NCBI GenBank assembly: GCA_015258265.1
Contig: JABZIP010000004.1
Location: forward strand, 41,206-105,205
DNA: 64,000 nt
Reading direction: 5' to 3'
Origin: Clostridiales bacterium
Lineage (GTDB): Bacteria; Bacillota; Clostridia; Peptostreptococcales; Anaerovoracaceae
The notes beneath the pieces were generated by a model that did not search any database, was not told the DNA's origin, and saw nothing but the letters and a program-made list of their open reading frames with translations. Positions 28,323 through 37,003 of this stretch are shown piece after piece (position 1 is the first letter of the stretch; every line of letters starts with the position of its first letter). The translations under genes and the position numbers were made by a program.

Positions 28323-29573
28323 ATGCAGGAGTTTTACACTTTGCAATCACAATATTGTTCGGATGTGGATATAAAAAAAATATGTTCGTTTGATTATGAA
28401 CTTATCGAAGAACCGACCGATTTTATCTATCACCAAAGTCCCAGATTTATATTGATAAAAAAGGGCTGCGGTAAATTTATGGTAGATACTGAACTTTACG
28501 AGATTAAAAAAGACACCCTGCTTTCAATTTTGCCGTGGGATTGCACCAAAGTTGTTGAAATTTACGAGCCGCTTCAATACGAGATAGTCAAGTATAATTA
28601 CGATGTGGTCGCGAGTATGCTGCGCTCTGTTACATACGAGGAAATTGAAACTATGCCGATACCAAGGAAACTGGATGTTACTCCGGTAGTGGAGCTTGAG
28701 GCAAATGCTAAATCTGAAGTAGAGAATATATTTCATATTTTGAAATCGGAATTAGGTGTGGAGTCGGCACTTGAGAAAATAGAAAAAGACAGCTATTTCG
28801 AAATATACGCTTCCGCTTTGATTTCACAGCTTATTACGATATTTTGCAGATGTATAGATACAGCAAGAGTTTATCCGAAAGTAATGGCAAAGCCTGGCGA
28901 CCAGCGTGCACTGATATTACGATACATATACCTGCATTTGAACGAAAAACTGACGCTGGATAAGCTCGCAAAACAATTTTTTATGAGCAAGGCGTCGATA
29001 AGCAGATACATATTTGATAGAACGGGTTTGTCTTTCAATTCTCTCGTAAATGAAATGAGAATCACGAAAACAACCAATTATTTGTTATATACCGAGCTCA
29101 CTTTGGAGGAGCTTGCTCCTATATTGGGATATGTAGACGCGGCGCATATCTCAAAGATGTTCCGTGCAAGAATGGAGGAGAAGATTGTAAGTTACAGACA
29201 GGCGCATGGAAAGGCTTTGCACGCAGGGCATATCGCGGAAAGCAAGCAGGATTACAAAATAATCGAATATATTACAAAGAATTTTTCGGATGATTTGAAG
29301 GCAGGTAGTGTAGCTGATAAATTCAATATTTCCGTGATAGATTTAAACAAAGCTGTAAAATCTCAGGTGGCAAGGAGTTTTCACGATTTTTTAAATTTTC
29401 TAAGGATAAACAGAGCCTGCGAGCTTTTGCTTGAGAGCGAACTTGATATTACGGAAATAGCAATAGAGGTAGGTTACAATACAGTAAAAACTTTTAGACG
29501 AAACTTTGTGGAGCAAAGACATATGACGCCGGCGAAATTTAGGGAAACGGTGGTTATGGAAAGTAAAAAGTAG
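28323..29573 (+). CDS. Transcription regulator with two tandem AraC DNA-binding domains
   Basis: A 416-residue protein. Residues 1 to about 110 look like the cupin-type ligand domain of AraC regulators. About 196-298 is a full AraC domain with two helix-turn-helix units (LTLDKLAKQFFMSKASISRYI; LTLEELAPILGYVDAAHISKMF). About 313-410 is a second full AraC domain (VADKFNISVIDLNKAV; ITEIAIEVGYNTVKTFRRNF). AraC proteins normally carry only one. It closes the ABC transporter cluster and is followed by a terminator, so it probably controls these genes. The start follows AAGGGGGAAG. Confidence 0.88.
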   Translation: MQEFYTLQSQYCSDVDIKKICSFDYELIEEPTDFIYHQSPRFILIKKGCGKFMVDTELYEIKKDTLLSILPWDCTKVVEIYEPLQYEIVKYNYDVVASMLRSVTYEEIETMPIPRKLDVTPVVELEANAKSEVENIFHILKSELGVESALEKIEKDSYFEIYASALISQLITIFCRCIDTARVYPKVMAKPGDQRALILRYIYLHLNEKLTLDKLAKQFFMSKASISRYIFDRTGLSFNSLVNEMRITKTTNYLLYTELTLEELAPILGYVDAAHISKMFRARMEEKIVSYRQAHGKALHAGHIAESKQDYKIIEYITKNFSDDLKAGSVADKFNISVIDLNKAVKSQVARSFHDFLNFLRINRACELLLESELDITEIAIEVGYNTVKTFRRNFVEQRHMTPAKFRETVVMESKK

Positions 29574-29609
29574 GTTAAATGTAAATAACGATTGTTTTGA
29601 AGCACGTAA

Positions 29610-29643
29610 AAACCACCGAGAGACACGATTCGGTGGTTTTTTA
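29610..29643. terminator. Bidirectional terminator between the AraC gene and rpsT
   Basis: A perfect 10-bp stem (29610-29619 with 29630-29639) flanked by a T run on the plus strand and by TTTTT on the minus strand, so it can end both converging transcripts. Confidence 0.85.
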
Positions 29644-29699
29644 AATCTTCGATTTAATTTGCATATTTAACTTATATGCCTCGTGGGGACGGGTGAGAT

Positions 29700-29969
29700 T
29701 TAGTTAGCTTTAGCTGCGTTGAATCTCTTGTAAAGTCTTGAAACTTTTCTTGAAGCCGCTTTTTTGTGAATTGTGTGCTTAGCAGCAGCCTGCATCAATT
29801 TCTTTTCTGCAAGGCTCAGCTTTGTCTTAGCTTCGTCCAACTTGCCTTCTGCAAGTGCAACATCGAAGTTTCTGATAACTGCTTTTAGATGAGCTTTAAC
29901 ACGTCTGTTTCGTGCAGTCTTTTTGTTGATAACTAAAATTCTTTTTTTTGCTGATTTAATGTTTGCCAT
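29700..29969 (-). CDS. rpsT: 30S ribosomal protein S20
   Basis: An 89-residue basic helical protein that binds 16S rRNA. The sequence shows the S20 start ANIKSAKKRIL and the conserved KAASRKVSRLYKRF near the C-terminus. A ribosome site (GGTGGGG) precedes the ATG. It has its own promoter and is monocistronic here, ending at the bidirectional terminator. In many Firmicutes rpsT lies next to holA; here comEC, holA and a penicillin-binding protein gene lie on the other side, so the local order has been rearranged. Confidence 0.97.
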   Translation of the reverse strand: MANIKSAKKRILVINKKTARNRRVKAHLKAVIRNFDVALAEGKLDEAKTKLSLAEKKLMQAAAKHTIHKKAASRKVSRLYKRFNAAKAN

Positions 29970-29999
29970 TTTTTTTACCCCACCTTTGGTTATTTATTT

Positions 30000-30028
30000 T
30001 TTGTGATTTGAAATCTATATATCACAAA
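30000..30028 (-). other. Hairpin in the rpsT leader RNA
   Basis: An 8-bp inverted repeat (30000-30007 with 30021-30028, 13-base loop) lies between the rpsT promoter and its ribosome site. It is A-rich afterwards on the coding strand, so it is not a terminator. It could be a control element for S20, but this is only a guess. Confidence 0.35.
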
Positions 30029-30035
30029 CACATCT

Positions 30036-30064
30036 ATTATACATCATATGCTATTGAATTGCAA
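30036..30064 (-). promoter_or_regulatory. rpsT promoter
   Basis: On the minus strand TTGCAA (30059-30064) and a perfect TATAAT (30036-30041) are 17 bases apart, about 65 bases before the rpsT start. Confidence 0.85.
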
Positions 30065-30071
30065 GTGTTTT

Positions 30072-33000
30072 TTACAGCCAGTCAGGCGCAGCACTCGGAT
30101 TAGTTGGTGTACTCGGCGTGCTTGGCGCACTCGGTGTAGGTGCACTCGGCGTGCTTGGCGCACTCGGTGTGCTTGGAGTGCTCGGCGTGCTCGGTGTACT
30201 TGGAACAGGAAGTACAGCAGGCGGTTTGTTCGTATTCGTATTCGTATTCGTATCGGTTGTAGTATTGTCATCACCTTGAGAGTTTTCATCATATGCAGGG
30301 GCAGCAGTGCCGCCGGTGAAATTATATATGGCAGAACCGCTATATATAGCATATTGGCTAGGATTTGGATTGTGTAAAGGGCAGTAGAAATGCGGTACCT
30401 CATAGCCTATATCTCCCACACTCATATTTGGAGTATACGGTCTTCTGGTTCCCATTACATTACGTGTAACCGTACAGGACGGTGTAGCAAGGAATCCGCT
30501 TTCAATACAGAGTTTAGCAACTTGATGCAAGCTGTCAGTGGTCTTAGGCTCGGTTCCCTTGATAAAATATTCTGAATGTACGGTTCCTCTGGGATCGAGG
30601 CTGCTCAATTTGCTTGGAAGTTGTCCGCTCTTGCTGTCAACTGTAACGCTGATGACATTACTTGGAGCAGGGTGGTACGCACCTGTTTTAATCGGAGCGG
30701 AGACTTTGGTCATAATTTTACTCCAAAGCCTTGCGGCTGCAAGGCTTCCTTGATTCAGCTCTAAGTTCACATCGTTTCCAATCCAAACAGCAGCGCAATA
30801 CTGCGGTGTAAAGCCGACAAACCAGGTATCGTAGTTGTCGTTTGTAGTACCGGTTTTTCCGGCAGCAGGTTGATTTGGAACTGCTGCAACTTTCGCAACA
30901 CCGTTTGTTACGGTGCTTCTCAGCGCATCGCGCATCAAAAATGCAACACCCGAATCCATTGCAGTGTGAGATTTTGGAGTTCTTTCTATCAAAACTTCAC
31001 CTTTTCTATTTACGATTTTTGTAAACGAAACAGGTTCGGTGTATTTTCCGTCATTTACAAAGGCTGCATACGCCGCAGACATTTCTAGCGGAGAAACACC
31101 GTTTGTCATACCGCCGAGTGCCAGAGCCGCTGCATTCAGATCGTTTGCAGGACCGTTCTCGACTATTGAAGAAATCTCGAGTTTCTTTAGAAAAGCAAGC
31201 GAGCGGTGTACGCCAAGCTGTTGGAAAACTCGTACAGCAGGTACGTTCGCAGACTGCTCCAAAGCTCCTCTAAGAGTATATAAGCCTCTAAATCCTGGAT
31301 ACCAGTTTTTCGGCCATTGTTTGCCGTTTACAGTCATAGGTGTGTCATCTATAACAGAAGCAAGGGTAAAGTAGTCGCCCATAAGTGTGGCAATACCTGA
31401 GCTGTCTTTGAAATTCATTACAGAATTTGTGGCTGCAGCTTCGAGACCTGCTTGCAACGCAGGACCGTAAACAGCAATAGGTTTGATAGACGAGCCCGGC
31501 TGCCTAGGGCTTATCGCACGATTGTACAAAAGCCTTCCTACGGTATTTCGACCGCCAACCATAGCCTTGATTCCTCCGTTAAAAGGATCAGAAATAACAA
31601 CAGCGGATTGAGGTTGGATTACCTTTTGCTTGAGCGAATATGTGCTTGCTGCGATTACGATTTTATCGCCACTTTTTTGGAACGATTCCGGAAATTCTTT
31701 AAACAATCCTTTAGCAAGAATAAGGTTGCCGTCGGCATCTCTTGTTTTGTACTTGGAAGGTATGGAAATGGGACTTCCTGCTATACTGTACAGTATATTG
31801 TTTTCCATTGTATAAAGGTTTTTGAATTCCAAATTGTAATCGGTTAGATCGTTGACATTTGTCGTATAAATATTTAATCTGTGGCCTTTCAAAACCGTTA
31901 TCGAACCGTCTCGATTTTCTTTGAATTCATCGGGTCTTAAAACGAAGTCGCCATTGGTTTCAAAATACGAAGCAAGATAATACAGAAGGACTTTCGAGTT
32001 GTTACCTATGATATTGCCGCTTGCATCTTTTTTAATATTTGTGATGCTCGGGAAGTTTGCGGTTTTTGCAAATTCTTCCTCTGCGGCTTTTTGCATTCTG
32101 GAGTTTAGAGTAGTGTAAATTTTGAGTCCGCCTGAGTAAATCATCTGGTTGGCATCTTCTTCCGATTTACCTGCTTCATCTACCAGAGCACGGATTGCCT
32201 GTTCTACAACATAGTCGGAAAAATACGAAGATGCGGCTATCGACGTGTTATAGTGAGGCTTTATGTGAGATTTGAAATCCATAGCCATAGCCGTACTGTA
32301 TTCATCGTCTGTAATCAGACCTTGTTCTTTCATTAGAGCAAGACAAGTTTCGCGTCTTGATTTTGCCGTGTCGTTAAAGACATAATAAAAATCGGTAGTT
32401 TTTAAAAGGATATTTCCATTATCTTTGTCTGTAATATCATCAGGCGGGATTCGTTTAATCCACGCATATGTATTTGGAGCTTTCGGTAGAGCGGCAAGTG
32501 CGGCACATTCAATCAAATCTAAATCGTTTACATCTTTGTTGAAGTAAGTGCGGGATGCCGCCTGAATTCCGAACGAATCACATCCAAAATATATGGTGTT
32601 TAGGTAAGCCTCTAAAATTTCTTCTTTTTCCAGATGCTTTTCTAAAAGTACAGTATAGTATGCTTCGCGAATTTTACGAGTAAGCGTTCTTTCGGTTCGA
32701 GAATCGGACAAATACAGATTTCGGGCAAGCTGCTGCGTAATAGTACTCGTAGCGCCGATTCGATTTCCGGATGTAAAACTCTCCTTAATCGCACCCAAGA
32801 TACGAATAGGGTTGAAGCCGTGGTGAGTCCAAAAAGTTTTATCCTCGATAGCTATAAAAGCATTTACCAAATTTTTTGGTAAATCTTTGTATTCAATGTT
32901 TCTTCGGGTACCTTCTTTGTTGAATGCACTGAGGGTATCGAGAACCTCACCGTTATCATCGTACAAAACGGAGTTCTCGTTTAATATGGAATATATGTTG

Positions 33001-33410
33001 TTATATTCTATATCAGGAGAATCTGCAATTACCTTTAGCACGAAAATTCCAAGAGCGAGAGAACATATTACTCCAAGCGAAAAAAACGCAAGTATGATTC
33101 TTTTAAGTAAGTTGCGGCGTTTTTTCTTTTTCGGTTTCGGTTTTTTTGTGTTTCCGTCTTTGGATGAAGGTGTCATTGCTCCTTGGGAACCTATCGTCCC
33201 TTTCCTTTCTTGTAAGCGTTGCATTCTGGTTTTTCGGCGTTCGTCAAGTTCTGTGCGCTCAGAGCGTTGTCTGCGTTCCTGCGCGTCCATTTGCGCCAAA
33301 AAGTCCTCTGCATTTGTGTTTCGTCTTTTATTGTTTTCTTCAAATTTGCTGAAGAAATCGTCGATTTGTTTTAATCGTTCCTTTTCTCCAGGACTTAAAT
33401 TAGATGGCAT
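30072..33410 (-). CDS. Class A penicillin-binding protein (PBP1A type) with Pro/Ser/Thr tail
   Basis: A bifunctional cell-wall synthase of 1112 residues. A charged cytoplasmic region of about 105 residues is followed by one membrane helix (about 106-131). The GT51 glycosyltransferase domain (about 165-345) has IEDKTFWTHHGFNP and the TITQQLARNLYL motif. The transpeptidase domain has the active Ser in GSSIKP, SAN in QSANVP, and KTGTT. The tail (about 1030-1112) is low complexity: repeated Asn-Thr, then about 43 residues of Pro-Ser-Thr/Ala repeats, probably a wall-spanning spacer. The start follows AGGTAGGTG. It is a single-gene unit divergent from comEC. Confidence 0.95.
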   Translation of the reverse strand: MPSNLSPGEKERLKQIDDFFSKFEENNKRRNTNAEDFLAQMDAQERRQRSERTELDERRKTRMQRLQERKGTIGSQGAMTPSSKDGNTKKPKPKKKKRRNLLKRIILAFFSLGVICSLALGIFVLKVIADSPDIEYNNIYSILNENSVLYDDNGEVLDTLSAFNKEGTRRNIEYKDLPKNLVNAFIAIEDKTFWTHHGFNPIRILGAIKESFTSGNRIGATSTITQQLARNLYLSDSRTERTLTRKIREAYYTVLLEKHLEKEEILEAYLNTIYFGCDSFGIQAASRTYFNKDVNDLDLIECAALAALPKAPNTYAWIKRIPPDDITDKDNGNILLKTTDFYYVFNDTAKSRRETCLALMKEQGLITDDEYSTAMAMDFKSHIKPHYNTSIAASSYFSDYVVEQAIRALVDEAGKSEEDANQMIYSGGLKIYTTLNSRMQKAAEEEFAKTANFPSITNIKKDASGNIIGNNSKVLLYYLASYFETNGDFVLRPDEFKENRDGSITVLKGHRLNIYTTNVNDLTDYNLEFKNLYTMENNILYSIAGSPISIPSKYKTRDADGNLILAKGLFKEFPESFQKSGDKIVIAASTYSLKQKVIQPQSAVVISDPFNGGIKAMVGGRNTVGRLLYNRAISPRQPGSSIKPIAVYGPALQAGLEAAATNSVMNFKDSSGIATLMGDYFTLASVIDDTPMTVNGKQWPKNWYPGFRGLYTLRGALEQSANVPAVRVFQQLGVHRSLAFLKKLEISSIVENGPANDLNAAALALGGMTNGVSPLEMSAAYAAFVNDGKYTEPVSFTKIVNRKGEVLIERTPKSHTAMDSGVAFLMRDALRSTVTNGVAKVAAVPNQPAAGKTGTTNDNYDTWFVGFTPQYCAAVWIGNDVNLELNQGSLAAARLWSKIMTKVSAPIKTGAYHPAPSNVISVTVDSKSGQLPSKLSSLDPRGTVHSEYFIKGTEPKTTDSLHQVAKLCIESGFLATPSCTVTRNVMGTRRPYTPNMSVGDIGYEVPHFYCPLHNPNPSQYAIYSGSAIYNFTGGTAAPAYDENSQGDDNTTTDTNTNTNTNKPPAVLPVPSTPSTPSTPSTPSAPSTPSAPTPSAPSTPSTPTNPSAAPDWL
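30090..30206 (-). repeat. Nine-base tandem repeats coding Pro-Ser-Thr/Ala in the PBP tail
   Basis: The 3' end of the penicillin-binding protein gene is built from about a dozen near-identical 9-base units, each coding Ser-Thr-Pro or Ser-Ala-Pro. Unit number can change by slippage without breaking the frame. Confidence 0.85.
30222..30260 (-). repeat. Six-base tandem repeat coding Asn-Thr
   Basis: A short run of near-identical 6-base units (CGTATT on the plus strand) codes the Thr-Asn repeat just before the Pro-rich tail. Confidence 0.8.
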
Positions 33411-33452
33411 TATCGTTCACCTACCTTAATTAACTAAGATTATACGATACAT

Positions 33453-33463
33453 AGTATACCACA
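33453..33463 (-). promoter_or_regulatory. Extended -10 promoter for the PBP gene
   Basis: The minus strand reads TGTGGTATACT (TRTGn followed by TATACT), 43 bases before the start codon. The -35 region is weak. Confidence 0.55.
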
Positions 33464-33547
33464 TATCCCCGATAAAATCAGCAAAAAATGAGGAAAGACG
33501 AAAAAAATATAACCAAAATGTAAAATAAATACAAAAATATAAAATTT

Positions 33548-33558
33548 TATGATATAAT
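33548..33558 (+). promoter_or_regulatory. Extended -10 promoter for comEC
   Basis: TATGATATAAT is an exact TRTGnTATAAT element, 94 bases before the comEC start. No clear -35 is present. The rest of the 33411-33652 gap is AT-rich with the divergent PBP promoter. Confidence 0.55.
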
Positions 33559-33652
33559 ATTGATGAGTCAGTCAATACGGATTACTGTATTTTGCATATT
33601 TTTAAGGATATGGTGCGGATAAACGAGTATACATTAAATAGAAGGGATAGCT

Positions 33653-36013
33653 ATGATAAGACGAAAAGGAGCGTTGATTTTTGGAGCGTGGGTAACGGGA
33701 CTTACGGTTATGGCAAGTCTTGAGGGCAAGGGAATGATTACAAAATTCAGTTTCTTACTGATTTTTTTTATTTTATTTGCAGTAATTTTTTACGCTCGAA
33801 ACGCTGAGAATTTAAAAAAATATCAGATTAAAGGAGGTTTTATTTTAGTAGCAGGTTTGATATTTCTAGCTGCGACAATGTATTTTTGCATTGCAAGCTC
33901 GTATGAAGGGAATTTGCGTGAATATGAAGGAGAAAATGTTACGGTAAAAGGAATGGTAACGGATATCCGAAAAGATGAAGAAAAAAATCACCAGTTTGTA
34001 TTGAAAATAAAAGGCGAGAAGGTTCTGGTGAGAAATTTTGATGATGAACCTGATTATCGCAGCCTCGTGGGGAAATATGTGAGATTTTCCGGTAGTGTTT
34101 CTCGTCCAAGTAAAGCGAGAAATCCGAGAACATTTGATTATTCGAGGTGTTTGAAAGTCAAGGGGATTTACTGCATAATAACAAGAAATTCGAAATTGGT
34201 GCTTGTCGATAAAAGAAATAACAGCAAGTTTTTATCTACTTGTGAACGGATAAAAAGGAATTTTGAGGATGATGTACGCAATTACTTTGATGAAGAAACG
34301 GCGGATATTGTGATTGCTATGAGTTTTGGAGAAAAAAGCGGTATAGATGAAGATTTGTACGATAAATTTCAAAAAAACGGAATTTGCCATATACTGGCTG
34401 TGAGCGGATTGCATATAGGATCCGTATACGCATTTTTGAATATATTGATGCGCAGAAGAAAGAGTATAATGCAAACTTTAGTCGTGGTTGCAAGTTTATT
34501 TTTTTATGTTGCATTGGCAGGGTTTTCTCCGTCAGTAGTTAGAGCATTTATCATGATAGTGCTGCATATTATATCTATACTGGTTAAAAAACGCTACGAT
34601 ATGCTGACGGCAAGTTTTTTCACTATGTTTGTGATGACGTTGAAAAATCCGCTTTTGGTACTCGATTTGGGATTTCAGCTTTCATTTTGCGCCATACTCA
34701 CGCTCGCAAGCCTGCTTCCGAGCGTGGCACGGTTCACGAGGAGTGTCCTCGGAAGCTCGTGTGCGATGCAAATCGGTATGGCGCCCCTAAGCGCATATGT
34801 GTTCAACTATTTCTCATTCAGTGCGTTTGTGTTAAATATTCCTATTATATTTTTAGCAGGACTTACAGTGCCTTTAATTATAGGAATGCTTTTGCTGTCT
34901 GCTTGTGCGGAAATTGTAAATATGTATATACTAAGCGCGATATTTCAAATACTCGGAATTGTGTGCGAGTTTTTCATTCACGCTATAATTTTCTTAAATG
35001 ATGCTGCGTTTTATTTATTTAAACCTTACAGTTTAGTTACAAGTCCTCCTATAGAACTGCTATTTGTATACTACGCAATATTGTTTTTTGTGAGCGGTGA
35101 GTTTTTTAGAATATTATGGCAGCGCAGACAATTAAAAAGTATAGTTGCGTTTTTGGCGATAATATCTATACTCGCATTTGCTTGTGGAAAAATGCAGGAT
35201 AGCGAATTCGACAAGGCTGAGCTTATTTTTTGCGATGTGGGGCAAGGAGATTGCTTACTGGTTAGAAGCAGGGACGGGAAAAATATTTTGCTGGATACAG
35301 GAGGGAGTATACGCATAGACGTTGGGGAGAAAATAGTGCTGCCTTTCTTACTAAAAAACGGAGTGAAGCATCTTGATTTGGTTGTAATATCCCATTTTGA
35401 TAAAGATCATGTAGGCGGACTCGCATCGCTTGAGAAAAATATTAAGATAGATAAGGTGGCTATATACGAGGCGAATTATGTAGTACCTCAGCTTGTAAAG
35501 AAAAAAACGGGAGTGGATAAGAGCAAATATCTTTACTTAGCGGCAGGAGATGAATATAGATTGTCAAAGAATTTGAAGATAAATATTTACTTTCCTTTTA
35601 GAGAAAAACTCGAATATTACAAATCAACAAGACCGAATATAAAAGATGAAAATTTAATATCGCTGGTAACGAAAGTTACCATAAAGGATATTTCGGTTCT
35701 AATGACGGGAGATTTAGATTTCAGCACAGAACAAAAATTGGTGGACGGGAATAAGGCATCTGATTTGAAGTGTGATATTTTAAAGGTTTCACATCATGGC
35801 AGCAGATACGGAAGCTCTGAAAAATTACTGGACGTAGTGAAACCGGAGCTTGCAGTGATACAGGTGGGAAAGAACCGTTATGGTCATCCAAGCGAAGAAG
35901 CAATAGATAGACTTGAAAAAACAGGTGCGCGAATTTATCGAAACGATAAAAACGGTGCAATTGGAATAATTATATCAAAAAATGGTAAGGTCGGTGTCAA
36001 AACTATGTTTTGA
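33653..36013 (+). CDS. comEC: ComEC/Rec2 DNA-uptake channel
   Basis: The membrane channel that carries single-stranded DNA into competent cells. It has 786 residues. An N-terminal membrane and OB-fold part (DUF4131-like, about 1-190) is followed by the competence domain (about 220-480) with the family motif ILAVSGLHIG. A C-terminal metallo-beta-lactamase-like domain (about 520-786) has DVGQGDCLL, the metal motif SHFDKDHVGG (HxxxDH type) and KVSHHGSRYG. The start follows AGAAGGGAT. holA, its usual neighbour, lies two genes downstream, separated by an exported hydrolase-like gene. Other uptake genes are not in the window. Confidence 0.95.
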   Translation: MIRRKGALIFGAWVTGLTVMASLEGKGMITKFSFLLIFFILFAVIFYARNAENLKKYQIKGGFILVAGLIFLAATMYFCIASSYEGNLREYEGENVTVKGMVTDIRKDEEKNHQFVLKIKGEKVLVRNFDDEPDYRSLVGKYVRFSGSVSRPSKARNPRTFDYSRCLKVKGIYCIITRNSKLVLVDKRNNSKFLSTCERIKRNFEDDVRNYFDEETADIVIAMSFGEKSGIDEDLYDKFQKNGICHILAVSGLHIGSVYAFLNILMRRRKSIMQTLVVVASLFFYVALAGFSPSVVRAFIMIVLHIISILVKKRYDMLTASFFTMFVMTLKNPLLVLDLGFQLSFCAILTLASLLPSVARFTRSVLGSSCAMQIGMAPLSAYVFNYFSFSAFVLNIPIIFLAGLTVPLIIGMLLLSACAEIVNMYILSAIFQILGIVCEFFIHAIIFLNDAAFYLFKPYSLVTSPPIELLFVYYAILFFVSGEFFRILWQRRQLKSIVAFLAIISILAFACGKMQDSEFDKAELIFCDVGQGDCLLVRSRDGKNILLDTGGSIRIDVGEKIVLPFLLKNGVKHLDLVVISHFDKDHVGGLASLEKNIKIDKVAIYEANYVVPQLVKKKTGVDKSKYLYLAAGDEYRLSKNLKINIYFPFREKLEYYKSTRPNIKDENLISLVTKVTIKDISVLMTGDLDFSTEQKLVDGNKASDLKCDILKVSHHGSRYGSSEKLLDVVKPELAVIQVGKNRYGHPSEEAIDRLEKTGARIYRNDKNGAIGIIISKNGKVGVKTMF

Positions 36014-36034
36014 GTATGGATTTTTGAATTAGGA

Positions 36035-36045
36035 TGTGCTAAAAT
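36035..36045 (+). promoter_or_regulatory. Extended -10 promoter for the GH114-like gene and holA
   Basis: TGTGCTAAAAT is a TRTGn-extended -10 located 53 bases before the start at 36098. A -35 is not obvious. Confidence 0.5.
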
Positions 36046-36097
36046 TTAATAGTATGGCAAAAAAATCACATCGGATATATTGTGGGAAAGGAATCGA

Positions 36098-37003
36098 ATG
36101 GGAATAGTACTAAAGAAATTTTTTGTCCTGTTTGGATGTGTGATGTTACTTGTTAATGGTGCAACGGCTTGCACAAAAGATGTAAAAGAAAATTCAGTTC
36201 TTGGGAAAAATCAGTATATTGAACTTACTACAGGCGGTGAAAATTCGCCATACGAAGTACGGTTTGGACCGGTTAGAGGTAATGAACGCAAGCAGTACAA
36301 AAACTTTAACTTACTTGTGATAGATACCGATTTTGGAGATGCTGACGATATAAAAGCACTGCACGAAAATAAAAATAAGCGCGTGTTAGTCTATATCAAT
36401 GTAGGAGCACTTGATACCAATTTTGTTACGGACGGGCGATTTGATGATTTGAAAATGGGTGAATACGAAGGCTGGGACGGAGAATTTTGGGTAGACATTC
36501 GAAATCGGCGATGGAAGGATTTCATATATGAGCAGGCACAGGAAATCGTCAAGTTGGGTGCAGACGGATTCTTTGTTGATAATTTAGATGTTTATGGAAA
36601 CTATTCGGAGAAAGACGGTATGTTTGATGCGGCGCTTGAAATCCTTTCGCATTTAGCAGATTTGAAAAACGACATTGTTATAAACGGAGGAGATGAGTTT
36701 GTAACGAAGGCAATGAATGACGGAGTTTTGGACAAAACAGTTTTTTCTGTGAATCAAGAGGATGTTTTTACGGATAAGGGAGCAATGCGTGCAGACGGTG
36801 AAACCTTCAAATATTATATGGATTATTTAAAAAAATGCAAAAAATATGGACTTGATGTGTATTTAATCGAATATGGAACTTTTGGGCAGAAGGAACTTGA
36901 GGAAATATCGAAAAAGTGCGAAGAAAACGGATTTACATATTATGTGTCGCCAAGCATATACTTAGATAAAAAATGGAGCTTATATTTCAATGGTAAAGAA
37001 TGA
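36098..37003 (+). CDS. Exported GH114/TM1410-like glycoside hydrolase family protein
   Basis: A 301-residue exported protein. The N-terminus has a hydrophobic signal followed by ATAC, a weak lipobox, so it may be a lipoprotein. The body is a TIM-barrel of the endo-alpha-1,4-polygalactosaminidase (GH114, TM1410) type: LVIDTDFGD, VLVYINVGA, DGFFVDNLDVYG and DVYLIEYG, with acidic residues at the strand ends. ATG 36098 is chosen over TTG 36080 because GAAAGGA lies between them. It overlaps holA by 14 bases. Activity on a galactosamine polymer is a family-level guess. Confidence 0.8.
   Translation: MGIVLKKFFVLFGCVMLLVNGATACTKDVKENSVLGKNQYIELTTGGENSPYEVRFGPVRGNERKQYKNFNLLVIDTDFGDADDIKALHENKNKRVLVYINVGALDTNFVTDGRFDDLKMGEYEGWDGEFWVDIRNRRWKDFIYEQAQEIVKLGADGFFVDNLDVYGNYSEKDGMFDAALEILSHLADLKNDIVINGGDEFVTKAMNDGVLDKTVFSVNQEDVFTDKGAMRADGETFKYYMDYLKKCKKYGLDVYLIEYGTFGQKELEEISKKCEENGFTYYVSPSIYLDKKWSLYFNGKE

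Noticed and set aside
30048..30377. Plus-strand frame rich in Arg and Trp
   Set aside because: It is the antisense of the PBP repeat tail and leader; composition is produced by the repeat.
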